Source of the DNA: CATQHP01 sp965214915
Lineage (GTDB): Bacteria; Acidobacteriota; Terriglobia; Bryobacterales; UBA6623
Reading direction: 5' to 3'
Length of the DNA stretch: 64,000 nucleotides
Assembly (NCBI GenBank): GCA_965214915.1
Contig: CBDCCP010000002.1
Span: forward strand, 1,116,001-1,180,000
This document shows, in pieces, positions 34,520 through 43,285 of this stretch. Position numbers and translations under genes: made by a program. The first letter of the stretch is position 1; every line of letters begins with the position of its first letter. The notes beneath the pieces were generated by a model, which did no database searches, was not told where the DNA came from, and saw only the letters and a list, made by a program, of their open reading frames with translations.

Positions 34520-34911
34520 TCTTCAAGAATTTCGCGCAACTCGGTGTCTTCCTGACAGCACATGCAACGGCCGGGCTCGTATGTCGTGATATGGCAGATC
34601 TCGCAGTAATAGGTCACGCGGTAGCGCCGGCCGTCCTTGACGGTGAACGCCCGGTTGACCTCGAACCGGCCGTCCGCCGCCTCGCGCCCGAGCGCCTCCC
34701 AGGTGCGGCCGGCAAGTTGCGGATCGCGCATCGTGCGCTCCAAAAGCTCGTCCACCGCCAGCTCGACCGCGCGCCCGGCAGTCGTAATCAGTTGCAGAGG
34801 CCGGCCCTCAACCGGCTGCGCGAGCTGTCCCCGGATGCTCTCGCCGCCGGCCGACGCCGCGGGCGGGCCGGAAACGAGCAGCAACCCCATGAATATAATT
34901 GCCGATAACAT
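34516..34911 (-). CDS. Small exported protein with CxxC and CxCC motifs
   Basis: A 131-residue protein not assigned to a family. MLSAIIFMGLLLVSGPPAASAG is a Sec signal peptide. The middle is charged and helix-rich (ELAVDELLERTMRDPQL). The C terminus has YYCEICHITTYEPGRCMCCQEDTEL, given here as two motifs: CEIC and, 12 residues later, CMCC. This looks like a zinc or other metal site outside the cytoplasm, and a CxxCH-like heme motif is formed by CEICH, so c-type heme attachment is conceivable. It sits 57 bases after fabF and overlaps the mutarotase by GTGA. Confidence 0.6.
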   Translation of the reverse strand: MLSAIIFMGLLLVSGPPAASAGGESIRGQLAQPVEGRPLQLITTAGRAVELAVDELLERTMRDPQLAGRTWEALGREAADGRFEVNRAFTVKDGRRYRVTYYCEICHITTYEPGRCMCCQEDTELREILEE

Positions 34912-34968
34912 ATATTATGTCAACTTTCTGAACCTGCGGATGCGCTACTCATCATACTGCGTTCCCTC

Positions 34969-36225
34969 TCAGGCGACTTTCCGCAGGACGATCGACGAGT
35001 TCTTGCTGCCGAAGCCGATGCAGTTGCACAGCGCGAACTCCAGGTCTTGCTTGCGGCCGATGTCCGGGACATAGTCCAGGTTGCATTTGGGGTCCGGAGC
35101 ATCGAGATTGATCGTCGGCGGCAGGACGCCGTCGCGCATGGCCAGCAACGTGGCCGCAATCCCCGCCGCGCCCGAAGCGCCCTGCGGGTGCCCGATCATG
35201 GATTTCAGAGCCGAGCCGCAAAGGCGGTCTGCGTGCGAGCCGAAGCAATTGCGAACCGCTTTGGTTTCAATACGGTCGTTCAACTCAGTTGAAGTGCCGT
35301 GCAAGTTGACGTATTGAATCTGCTCCTTCTCGATTCCGGCGTTGCGGACAGCCATTTCCATCGACAGCGCCGGGTCTTCCCCTGCTTCTTCCAGACGCAC
35401 GCGATGATAAGCTTCGCAGTTCGAGCCGTAGCCGGCCACCTCGCCGTAAATCTTTGCGCCGCGGGCTTTGGCCCGCTCCAGAGTCTCCAAGGTGAAAAAC
35501 CACGAGCCTTCGCCGATGACGAACCCGCTGCGGTTGACCGAAAACGGCCGCGAGCCGCGCTCGGGCGCGTGATTCCATTTGGTGGTCATGATCCGCATGA
35601 GTTGAAATCCGCGGATGATGAGATACGACAGCGGCGCATCGACTCCTCCGACGAGCGCGGTTTGCAGCATCCCTGTTCGAACGTGTTGCGAGGCATAGTA
35701 AACGGCATCGGTTGACGAAGTGCATCCGGTGGAAATAATATGGCTCAGCCCGCGGGTGCCGAAACCCATCGAGACTTCGCTGGCCAAGCCGCCGATGGTC
35801 GAGGTCGGGATGGTATAGACGCTGACTTCCCTCTCGCGGGACGCGTAATACAGCCGGTACTGGTCTTCAGTGAAGACTTGGCTTCCCCCGCCGGAGCCGA
35901 CGAGCACGCCGATACCGCGCAACTCTTCGAGCGGCATCGACGCCGTGTCCAGGCCGGCGTCGGCCAGCGCTTCGCCGGCGGCGGCCCGCGCCAGCGCTAC
36001 GGCTCGCGAGACGTGCTTGCGGTACTTGCGGTCGATGTGAGCGTCTTCGTCGAAATCCCGTATTTCACCGGCAATGGTGCAATTCAGGTCGGCGACATCG
36101 AACGATTCGATGGTCTTGACCCCGCTGACGCCATTGCGGGTGGCTTTCCAAAAATTTTCACGGCCGATACCGTTGGGAGAGACGCAACCGATACCGGTGA
36201 CGACGACACGAGTGGATTCCTTCAT
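34969..36225 (-). CDS. fabF: 3-oxoacyl-ACP synthase II (KAS II type)
   Basis: A 418-residue condensing enzyme that elongates acyl-ACP with malonyl-ACP. The active-site Cys is in ISTGCTSSTDA (about Cys168) and the two histidines are in YVNLHGTST (about His309) and KSMIGHPQGASGA (about His345). The N-terminal VVVTGIGCVSPNGIG and C-terminal NCIGFGSKNSSIV are family standards. Length is normal. It is not beside an acyl carrier protein or other fab genes in this window, so it could serve fatty acid synthesis or a specialised lipid. Its downstream neighbours on the same strand are the small Cys protein and the mutarotase. Confidence 0.94.
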   Translation of the reverse strand: MKESTRVVVTGIGCVSPNGIGRENFWKATRNGVSGVKTIESFDVADLNCTIAGEIRDFDEDAHIDRKYRKHVSRAVALARAAAGEALADAGLDTASMPLEELRGIGVLVGSGGGSQVFTEDQYRLYYASREREVSVYTIPTSTIGGLASEVSMGFGTRGLSHIISTGCTSSTDAVYYASQHVRTGMLQTALVGGVDAPLSYLIIRGFQLMRIMTTKWNHAPERGSRPFSVNRSGFVIGEGSWFFTLETLERAKARGAKIYGEVAGYGSNCEAYHRVRLEEAGEDPALSMEMAVRNAGIEKEQIQYVNLHGTSTELNDRIETKAVRNCFGSHADRLCGSALKSMIGHPQGASGAAGIAATLLAMRDGVLPPTINLDAPDPKCNLDYVPDIGRKQDLEFALCNCIGFGSKNSSIVLRKVA

Positions 36226-36472
36226 ACAGTGAGACTTGCCGGTTGACTACAGCGCCATCGAACGCGCCGTAAGTTTCGCGGTTCGACGAATCGTGGTCGA
36301 GATCAGGAGAACTTCTATGATAGCGCCATAATGCACAGATCGTCACTTCAACCGCCGCTGCGTGACTTTTGCCGCGGGCTGTCGGGCGTATATGATGGTC
36401 AATTGACTTGCTCGGCCGTTCCCTTCCTATGCGTTTCGTGGACGGACGGCAACCGCCGCAAGCATTGCTTCA

Positions 36473-36985
36473 ATGAGTTCGCAAAAGAGAGTCGCCGCGC
36501 TCGTTCGCATTCTGCTCCGACCGGGATTGCGTGTGTTGCCGGCCGTCGCCGCCGCTTTGGCCGCGCCTGCCGCCGAGCAGCCGATCGAATTCCCGCACAA
36601 CAAGCACGTCGCGCTCAACCTGGAGTGCGTGGATTGCCATAGCCGGGCCGATGTCGGCGACGCGGCAACCATCCCCAGCATCGTGCAATGCATGCTGTGC
36701 CACGAAAAGATCGCAACCGACCGGCCCGAAGTTCAAAAATTGGCGGCATTCGCCGCAGCCGGCCGCGAGCCGCCTTGGGTTCGCATTTACCGCTTCAACC
36801 GCGAGGGGCATGTGCTCTTCCGGCATGCCCCCCATGTCCGCGCCGAGATTCGCTGCGCGGTTTGCCACGGCGATATGGCCGCGGCGGTGACGGCGCAGCC
36901 GCTCGTGAAACATACAATGGGAACCTGTCTCAACTGCCATCGGGAGCAAGGGGCGAGCGAGGACTGCGCGGCCTGCCACAACTAG
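36473..36985 (+). CDS. Multiheme c-type cytochrome (ActA-like)
   Basis: A 170-residue exported cytochrome with five CxxCH heme sites: CVDCH (52-56), CMLCH (73-77), and CAVCH, CLNCH and CAACH in the C-terminal half. The basic N terminus with LLRPGLRVLPAVAAALAAPA is a signal or anchor. Cytochrome c7/c3-like spacing (FPHNKHVALNLECVDCH, with the distal His in KHVA) supports a class III-type fold. It is the first gene of a six-gene cassette and corresponds in position to ActA of alternative complex III, though ActA proteins vary in heme number. It would carry electrons outside the membrane. The next gene begins 29 bases downstream. Confidence 0.88.
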   Translation: MSSQKRVAALVRILLRPGLRVLPAVAAALAAPAAEQPIEFPHNKHVALNLECVDCHSRADVGDAATIPSIVQCMLCHEKIATDRPEVQKLAAFAAAGREPPWVRIYRFNREGHVLFRHAPHVRAEIRCAVCHGDMAAAVTAQPLVKHTMGTCLNCHREQGASEDCAACHN

Positions 36986-37014
36986 CGCGGCGCAAAGAGA
37001 CACTGAAAGAGCGC

Positions 37015-39081
37015 ATGGACAGGCGGAACTTTTTCAAGCTGGTGGGGACGGCCTCGGGAGGCGCGGTTGCCGGCGCCTGCGGCCGCGAAGCCAACGAGAT
37101 CATTCCTCTGCTCGTGCCCGAAGAACAGATTGTTCCGGGTATCGAGGAGTGGCGCCCGAGCGTTTGCCGGCAATGCCCTGCGGGCTGCGGAACTATTGTC
37201 CGCGTCATGCGCGCGGAACGCATCCTCGAGATCGACGGCGAGAAGGTTCGCAAGCCGATTGCAGCGGTCAAGAAGATCGAGGGAAACCCGCTCGACCCCG
37301 TGAGCGGCGGAAGGATTTGCGGCCGCGGGCAGGCGGCGGTGCAAAGACTCTATCATCCCGACCGCCCCCGCGGGCCGAAAATCCGCAACGATGCCGGGGT
37401 TCTGGAAGACGCTTCGTGGGATGCGGCCCTCGACCGCGCGACGGAAGCTTTGCGCGCGGCGTCTCCGCAACAGGTTTTGTATCTCGCTTCAGCCATGTCC
37501 GGGTCGCGAAGCGCCGCCGTCTCGGCTTTTCTCGAGGGATGCGGTTACGCTCCGGCGCGAACGGCGGGAACGTTCGATTTCGAGGTGGAACGCGCCGCGG
37601 CGCAGTACGCTTTCGGCTGGGACGGCATCCCGCTGTACGAGATTCAGGATGCCGACTTCGTGTTGAGCATCGGCGCGGATTTTCTGGGCGGCTGGGTCTC
37701 TCCGGTGTTGTATTCGAGGCGCTTCGGCCATATGCGGCGAGGCCGCGAGAGCATTCGGGGAGCGTTGTTCCATGCCGAATCGCGGTTCTCGCAGACGGCC
37801 TGGGCGGCCGACCGCTGGCTGCCGGTCGTTCCGGGGGGCGAGCATGCGTTTGCTCTGGCGATCGGCGCGCTGCTCCTCCAACGGCACGGGAAAGACGCCG
37901 ATTCCCTGCCCCCGGCTCTCGCGGAGACTCTGCGCCAAGCGGACATTGCCGGGCTGTGCGCGCAAAGCGGCGTGCGGCAGTCTTGGGTGGAAGAAACTGC
38001 CGGGCGTCTGGCGTCCGCCGCGGCTCCGGTCGTCATCGGCGGGGCCAGCATTGTCCGCAAGAACTCCGTCGCCGCGACAGCGGTCACTAACGCGCTCAAT
38101 CTGATCCTCGGCAACGTGGGCCGCGCGGGCGGCGTGAAGTCGCCGTCCCGTCCGCTGGAGACGGCCGCTGTCGATACCGAGGCCGTCCGTCCCAAGGCGG
38201 TATTCCTCGACGGCATCGCCGACACCGCTATCCCGCCCCGCGTACGGGCTTTATTGGATGCGGCGACCGTAATCGCTTTTCAATCGAGCGCACACGCCGA
38301 CGTGCTGCTGCCCGACCATGACGCGCTTGAAGCCGACCGCGTTGTCTCGCCCATAACGGCCCCCGGATACGCCCTGACCGGCGGCCCTTCGTTCGTCCGC
38401 CCTTTGTACGATACGCGGGCGACCGAAGAGGCGCTGTCCGCTATCGCCAGGCGGCTCGGCAGATCCGCCGCCGTTCCGCCGCCGCCCTACGAGCGGATAT
38501 TCTCTGCGCAGCAGGGCTTTGCCGACGCAGGCGAGTTCGCCTCTTACGCCGAGCGCCAAGGCGGCTGGTGGGAAGAGCGTTCCGAAGAAACTCCCGCGCT
38601 CCCCGATCTCGAAGGGCCGTGGGGACCTACTGCGTCTCCCGGCGCGATGGCGACGCCCGAGTATCCGCTGACGTTTCAAGTCTTCTCCTCCGTTCAATAC
38701 GGCGACGGCGGCGGGGCCGACTTGCCCTGGTTGAGGCAGCTTCCCGACCCGGCTTCGTCGCTGATGTTCGATCTGCCGTTGGAGATCGATCCGGGCGCCG
38801 CGGCTGCGCTCGGCGTTCGCAACGGCGACCGCGTCAAGGCGAGTTCCGCCTTCGGTTCCCTGGAAGCTTCGGCGTACGTCAATCCGGCGGCGGTTCCCGG
38901 CGTCGTGAGCCTGGGTTTGGGGGGAGCGGCGGACGCTTTGGCGCTGCTTCCGCCGGAGTCGGCCGACGGCGCGGGCGCACAAATTTTCTCCTGCGCGGCG
39001 CGTGTCGAACGGGTTGGGCGCTCCGACCGTTTTTTGCAGTTCACGCGGATAGACCGCGAGGAAGCGCCGGTGCGCTCGTAG
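37015..39081 (+). CDS. Molybdopterin-oxidoreductase-like catalytic subunit
   Basis: A 688-residue protein of the molybdopterin oxidoreductase family. The start MDRRNFFKLVGTASGG is a twin-arginine leader. A [4Fe-4S] motif follows: CRQCPAGC at about residue 48, with the fourth Cys in GGRICGRGQAA. Middle and C-terminal pyranopterin-fold segments are visible (LILGNVGRAGG, and DLPLEIDPGAAAALGVRNGDRV). I cannot identify a molybdenum-ligand residue. ActB proteins of alternative complex III keep this fold without the cofactor, so either a catalytic or a structural role is possible. In ActB the iron-sulfur part is fused, but here it is the next gene. Confidence 0.85.
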   Translation: MDRRNFFKLVGTASGGAVAGACGREANEIIPLLVPEEQIVPGIEEWRPSVCRQCPAGCGTIVRVMRAERILEIDGEKVRKPIAAVKKIEGNPLDPVSGGRICGRGQAAVQRLYHPDRPRGPKIRNDAGVLEDASWDAALDRATEALRAASPQQVLYLASAMSGSRSAAVSAFLEGCGYAPARTAGTFDFEVERAAAQYAFGWDGIPLYEIQDADFVLSIGADFLGGWVSPVLYSRRFGHMRRGRESIRGALFHAESRFSQTAWAADRWLPVVPGGEHAFALAIGALLLQRHGKDADSLPPALAETLRQADIAGLCAQSGVRQSWVEETAGRLASAAAPVVIGGASIVRKNSVAATAVTNALNLILGNVGRAGGVKSPSRPLETAAVDTEAVRPKAVFLDGIADTAIPPRVRALLDAATVIAFQSSAHADVLLPDHDALEADRVVSPITAPGYALTGGPSFVRPLYDTRATEEALSAIARRLGRSAAVPPPPYERIFSAQQGFADAGEFASYAERQGGWWEERSEETPALPDLEGPWGPTASPGAMATPEYPLTFQVFSSVQYGDGGGADLPWLRQLPDPASSLMFDLPLEIDPGAAAALGVRNGDRVKASSAFGSLEASAYVNPAAVPGVVSLGLGGAADALALLPPESADGAGAQIFSCAARVERVGRSDRFLQFTRIDREEAPVRS

Positions 39082-39114
39082 CCGGCCGCAGGGTATTGGA
39101 AAATCGAATTGCCG

Positions 39115-39813
39115 ATGGCTGAAGAAAAACATCCGCAGTGGGCCATGGCCATCGACCTCGATCGCTGCACCGGGTGCGAAGGCTGCGTTGTCGCCTGTCA
39201 CGCCGAGAACAACGTGCCGCTGACCAGCCTGGACGAAGCGGAAAAAGGGCGCATGAAGCACTGGATCCGCATCGACCGCTACTACGCAGGGACCTTTCCG
39301 GATATCAAGGTCAAATACCGCCCCGTCATGTGCCAACAGTGCGACGACGCGCCGTGCGAGCCGGTCTGCCCGGTTTACGCGACGTACCAGAACGAAGAAG
39401 GGCTGAATATCCAGGTCTATAACCGCTGTGTGGGCACGCGCTACTGCGCCAACAACTGCCCTTACACGGTCCGCTATTTCAACTACGAAGATCCATTCTG
39501 GCCCGAACCGCTCGAACTGCAGCACAACCCCGACGTCTCGATTCGTCCGGGCGGCGTGATGGAGAAATGCACCTTCTGCTTGCAGCGCATTCAACGCGGC
39601 AAGCTGGAGAGTAAAGAAGAAAACCGCGAGCTTGCCGATGGCGACATTCAACCCGCCTGCGTGCAAGGCTGCCCGGCCGAAGCCATGGCGTTCGGGGACA
39701 TCGGCGACCCCGAGAGCAAAGTTTCGCAATGGGCCGGAAGCGGACGGTCAACGCAACTGCTCGACGAGTTGGGCACGAAGCCGCGCGTGTTCTATCTGGA
39801 GAAAGGCGCTTAG
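39115..39813 (+). CDS. Four-cluster ferredoxin subunit (ActB2/PsrB-like)
   Basis: A 232-residue iron-sulfur protein. Four cysteine groups for [4Fe-4S]-type clusters are visible: CTGCEGCVVAC near residue 18, CQQCDDAPCEPVCP, CVGTRYCANNCP, and CTFCLQR with a later CVQGCPAEAM. This is the DMSO reductase family beta-subunit pattern. Start at ATG 39115 (a TTG two codons earlier is the alternative). Without a leader of its own, it may be exported in complex with the Tat-bearing partner. It should pass electrons between the NrfD subunit's quinone site and the large subunit or cytochromes. The NrfD gene follows after 3 bases. Confidence 0.92.
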   Translation: MAEEKHPQWAMAIDLDRCTGCEGCVVACHAENNVPLTSLDEAEKGRMKHWIRIDRYYAGTFPDIKVKYRPVMCQQCDDAPCEPVCPVYATYQNEEGLNIQVYNRCVGTRYCANNCPYTVRYFNYEDPFWPEPLELQHNPDVSIRPGGVMEKCTFCLQRIQRGKLESKEENRELADGDIQPACVQGCPAEAMAFGDIGDPESKVSQWAGSGRSTQLLDELGTKPRVFYLEKGA

Positions 39814-39816
39814 CCG

Positions 39817-41115
39817 ATGACGGCCGCGACCGAAGAGCGCATCCGGCAAGACCTCCTGCGGCCGCTGAGCGGAGCGAGCGCCGGCTACCTCGCCGCGGCG
39901 TCATTCTGCTCGCTGGTCGTTGCCGCGGGCGCCGTTGCCTGGGGGCTGCAGATCGACCGCGGCATGGTCGTTACCGGACTGGCGCGGCCGGTCTATTGGG
40001 GCTTCTACATCGTCAATTTCGTCTTCTGGATCGGCATCTCCCATGCGGGCACGCTTATTTCCGCGATTCTGCGCTTGACCGACGCCGGCTGGCGCAAGCC
40101 CGTCACCCGCGCCGCCGAGGCGATCACGCTGTTCGCGTTGATGATCGGCGGCATGTTTCCGTTGATCCACCTGGGACGGGTTTGGCTCTTTTATTGGCTG
40201 CTGCCCTACCCTAATGAGCGCCTGCTCTGGCCCAATTTCCGCTCGCCGCTGGTGTGGGACATGATGGCCATCCTGACCTACCTCGCCGGCAGTTTTCTCT
40301 ATCTGTATTTACCGTTGATTCCCGATTTCGCGCTGCTGGCGAAGCGGACGACGGGACTGCGTTCGAAAATCTGCGGCCTGCTCTCTCTGGGTTGGAGCGG
40401 CGCGGATTATCAATGGCGCGCTCTGGAACAGGCGAACAAGCTGATGGCCGTGATCATTCTCGCCATCGCGGTTTCGGTTCACTCGGTGGTTGCCTTCGAC
40501 TTTTCGATGTCTCTGGCGCCAATGTGGCATTCGACGATCTTCGCGCCGTATTTCGTCGCGGGGGCGATTTTCAGCGGCATCGGCGCGCTGGTGGTCGTAA
40601 TGGCCGCCATTCGAAAATTTCTGCGGCTGGAAAACTATCTGCGGCCCGTCCACTTCGACAACCTGGGGAAGCTGCTGCTGCTCATGAGCGTCGTCTGGCT
40701 TTACTTCACCGCATCCGAGCACCTGACCGTCTGGTACGGCAACAATCCGCTCGAGATGAACGTCTTTCAAGCGCGGGAGCACGGGGGCTTTGGTCTGGCG
40801 TCCGTGCTGATGGTGGTTTGCAACTTCGCAATCCCGTTCGTTTTGCTGGGCATCCGCAGGCTGCGCACGATTCCGACAATTGTCTTCAGCGGTTTTTCGG
40901 TGCTCGCAGGCATGTGGCTGGAGCGTTTTTTGATCGTTTTGCCGACGCTCGCGAACCCGCCGCTGCGGGCGGCCGCGGGAACTTATCTGCCGTCCGCCGT
41001 GGAACTGGCCATTACGGCTGCGACCTTCGCTTCGATGGCCCTGTTGTATCTGTTGTTTGTCAAGGCCGTGCCGATCATCGCCGTCTGGGAGTACGAACAT
41101 GAAGCTGACGGCTAA
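39817..41115 (+). CDS. NrfD/PsrC-family quinone-interacting membrane subunit
   Basis: A 432-residue polytopic membrane protein with about ten hydrophobic segments, the NrfD/PsrC/ActC family. It has a PVYWGFYIVNFVFWIGISHA segment early on, ISHAGTLISAILRL, and FDFSMSLAPMWHSTIFAPYF in the middle, which are typical. In the Psr and ACIII complexes this subunit oxidises or reduces quinone at the membrane surface. There is only one NrfD gene in this cassette, whereas classical ACIII has ActC and ActF. It overlaps the DUF3341 gene by 17 bases. Confidence 0.93.
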   Translation: MTAATEERIRQDLLRPLSGASAGYLAAASFCSLVVAAGAVAWGLQIDRGMVVTGLARPVYWGFYIVNFVFWIGISHAGTLISAILRLTDAGWRKPVTRAAEAITLFALMIGGMFPLIHLGRVWLFYWLLPYPNERLLWPNFRSPLVWDMMAILTYLAGSFLYLYLPLIPDFALLAKRTTGLRSKICGLLSLGWSGADYQWRALEQANKLMAVIILAIAVSVHSVVAFDFSMSLAPMWHSTIFAPYFVAGAIFSGIGALVVVMAAIRKFLRLENYLRPVHFDNLGKLLLLMSVVWLYFTASEHLTVWYGNNPLEMNVFQAREHGGFGLASVLMVVCNFAIPFVLLGIRRLRTIPTIVFSGFSVLAGMWLERFLIVLPTLANPPLRAAAGTYLPSAVELAITAATFASMALLYLLFVKAVPIIAVWEYEHEADG

Positions 41116-41581
41116 GTTCGCGACACGGCCCGCGCTCGAAGCGGCCCTGCGCTCCGCCGCCTGCGCTCGGGCGGTTGTCTATTCGTCGAAGCCGGTAGAG
41201 CTCGCATCGGGCGCGCGCGACCGCCCTGGCCGGATGTCGCTGCTCGCAGTGACCGGCGCAGTCGCCGCCGGGGCGGGAATGACCTTGTTCATGCTCTGGA
41301 CCCAGGGCGATTACCCGCTTGTTACCGGCGGAATGCCGCTCCAGTCGCTCTGGCCGATCGGGGTCGTCACCTATGAGGCGACGATGCTCGGCGCCGTTGC
41401 CGGCACGCTGCTGGGATTTCTTGGCGAAGGGCGTTTTTTCCGAAAAAAATCCGCCCCCGGCGAAGCGGTCGATTCTGCATGGCTGTTTTTGCAGTTGCCG
41501 TGCCAGGCCGGCGAAGCGGACCGCCTGGCCGAGCAACTTCGCGCAGCGGGAGCCGTTTCCGTCGAGAGGGAGCAGGACTGA
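41099..41581 (+). CDS. DUF3341 membrane protein (ActD-like)
   Basis: A 160-residue protein matching the ActD/DUF3341 type: a soluble N-terminal part (MKLTAKFATRPALEAALRSA), two hydrophobic segments (LLAVTGAVAAGAGMTLFML, and TYEATMLGAVAGTLLGFLG) with a conserved-looking loop QGDYPLVTGGMPLQSLWP between them. ActD packs against the NrfD subunit in alternative complex III. The start at ATG 41099 is inside the NrfD gene and gives the expected length. The stop TGA shares a base with the next ATG (TGATG). Confidence 0.9.
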   Translation: MKLTAKFATRPALEAALRSAACARAVVYSSKPVELASGARDRPGRMSLLAVTGAVAAGAGMTLFMLWTQGDYPLVTGGMPLQSLWPIGVVTYEATMLGAVAGTLLGFLGEGRFFRKKSAPGEAVDSAWLFLQLPCQAGEADRLAEQLRAAGAVSVEREQD

Positions 41582-41925
41582 TGCGCCGCCTCCTCCTGCT
41601 CGCGGCGCTGCTGCCGCTCTGCGCCGCGTCCGCGGCGGAGCGTAAAGCCCCGCCATGGGAGAAGCCGCTCGCGGCCGGCCGGCAGTTGTATCGGGACAAC
41701 TGTATCGTCTGCCACGCCATCGAGCCCGACAAGCCGGCCAAGATCGGCCCCAATCTTTTTCGTTTCTTTCAGAACGAGTTGACGCCATTGACCAAGGCGG
41801 CGCCGACCGAAGCCTACATGCGCATCAAGATCCAGTTCGGCGGCGACCTGATGCCCGCTTACGTGGGCCGGCTCAGCGAGCGCAATATGGACCGCCTGGT
41901 CGAATACATCCGCTCGCGCAAGTAG
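41581..41925 (+). CDS. Monoheme cytochrome c (ActE-like)
   Basis: A 114-residue exported class I cytochrome c. MRRLLLLAALLPLCAASAA is the signal peptide, the heme site is CIVCH at about residues 42-46, and the axial methionine is probably in GGDLMPAYVGRLSERN. The fold length matches short monoheme cytochromes such as ActE. It overlaps the DUF3341 stop by one base, so it is the last gene of the tightly packed cassette. It likely accepts electrons from the multiheme subunit and passes them to a terminal oxidase that is not in this window. Confidence 0.93.
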   Translation: MRRLLLLAALLPLCAASAAERKAPPWEKPLAAGRQLYRDNCIVCHAIEPDKPAKIGPNLFRFFQNELTPLTKAAPTEAYMRIKIQFGGDLMPAYVGRLSERNMDRLVEYIRSRK

Positions 41926-41963
41926 AACCGGGCGGACAAGCGCCGGCCGCTCATAATGAACGT

Positions 41964-43250
41964 ATGACGGGTGGCCCGAACTCGCTCAATCTGAACGTTC
42001 GAGGAATCGGGACTTCGGCTACGCTGGCCATCAGCGAAGAGTCTCAGCGGCTGCGCAACGAAGGCCGCGCCATCTATCGATTGGGACTCGGACAATCCCC
42101 CTTCCCCGTCCCGGAACCGGTTGTCGAATCCCTGCGCGTCAATGCTCATCAAAAAAGCTACTTGGCCGTGAAGGGGCTGCGCACGCTTCGCGAGGCCGTG
42201 GCGGACTATCACCGGCGCCGGCGCCAACATGCCGAATGCACTGCGGACGACGTGCTGATCGGGCCGGGATCGAAGGAATTGATGTTTCTCTTGCAGCTCA
42301 GCTATTACGGCGATCTCGTGATCCCCATACCGAGTTGGGTCTCGTACGCCCCGCAAGCGCACATCATCGGCCGCCACGTGCGCTGGCTCAAAACCGACCC
42401 CGCCAACTATTGGCGACTCACTCCCCGGGAACTCAACCGGGTTTGCAGCGACGATCCGCAACGTCCGCGGCTGGTCGCGCTGAATTATCCGTCGAACCCG
42501 ACCGGCGGTTCCTACACGGCAGAGCAACTCGAAGAGCTCGCTCAAGTCGCCCGGCATTACCGGGTGATTATGCTCTCCGACGAGATCTACGGCGAGCTGC
42601 ATCATCAAGGACGGCACGTGTCGATCGCCCGCTACTATCCTTCGGGAACGATCGTTTCCGGCGGACTGAGCAAGTGGTGCGGCGCCGGCGGCTGGCGGCT
42701 GGGGACTTTCACCTTTCCGCCAAGTCTGCGCTGGCTGCTGGAGGCAATGGCGAATGTCGCCAGCGAAACCTATACCTCGACGAGCGCTCCGATCCAATAT
42801 GCGGCCGTACGGGCGTTTCAATCCGACTCGCGCATCGAACGCTACATCGTGCAGTCGAGGCGCATACTCTCAGCTTTGGGACTCGAGTGCGCGCAACGGC
42901 TGCGCAAAGCCGGAGTCTTGGTTCACGAACCCGAGGGCGGCTTTTACCTGTTCCCCAACTTCGCGCCCCATCGAGACAATCTGCGGGCGCGAGGGGTGGC
43001 CACCGCCGCCGATCTTTGCCAACGCCTCTTGCATGAGGCGGGCGTGGCGCTCTTGCCGGGAAGCGGTTTCGGGCTGCCCGAAGAGGACCTGCGCGCCAGG
43101 CTGGCCTACGTCGATTTCGACGGCGCCGGCGCGCTCGTCGCCGCGGAATCCCATCCGCTCGACCGGCCGCTGCCGCCTGAATTTCTCGCAAGCCATTGCG
43201 GCCCGGTATTGCGCGCGGCCGATCTTATAGGGGACTGGTTGAACGCTTGA
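41964..43250 (+). CDS. Class I/II PLP aminotransferase
   Basis: A 428-residue fold-type I aminotransferase. Evidence is LGLGQSPFPVPEPVVESL near the N terminus, GPGSKELMFLLQL, ALNYPSNPTGGSYT (Asn/Pro motif), MLSDEIYGELHHQG (Asp/Tyr pair), and the PLP lysine in SGGLSKWCGAGGWRLG. The C-terminal EGGFYLFPNFAP is also typical. The length slightly exceeds the usual aspartate-aminotransferase size because of a C-terminal tail. The exact amino acid cannot be read. It starts 38 bases after the cytochrome cassette, with which it is probably unrelated. Confidence 0.9.
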   Translation: MTGGPNSLNLNVRGIGTSATLAISEESQRLRNEGRAIYRLGLGQSPFPVPEPVVESLRVNAHQKSYLAVKGLRTLREAVADYHRRRRQHAECTADDVLIGPGSKELMFLLQLSYYGDLVIPIPSWVSYAPQAHIIGRHVRWLKTDPANYWRLTPRELNRVCSDDPQRPRLVALNYPSNPTGGSYTAEQLEELAQVARHYRVIMLSDEIYGELHHQGRHVSIARYYPSGTIVSGGLSKWCGAGGWRLGTFTFPPSLRWLLEAMANVASETYTSTSAPIQYAAVRAFQSDSRIERYIVQSRRILSALGLECAQRLRKAGVLVHEPEGGFYLFPNFAPHRDNLRARGVATAADLCQRLLHEAGVALLPGSGFGLPEEDLRARLAYVDFDGAGALVAAESHPLDRPLPPEFLASHCGPVLRAADLIGDWLNA

Positions 43251-43285
43251 ACCCCGACACGATAACCTACGGAACTACGAATCGC

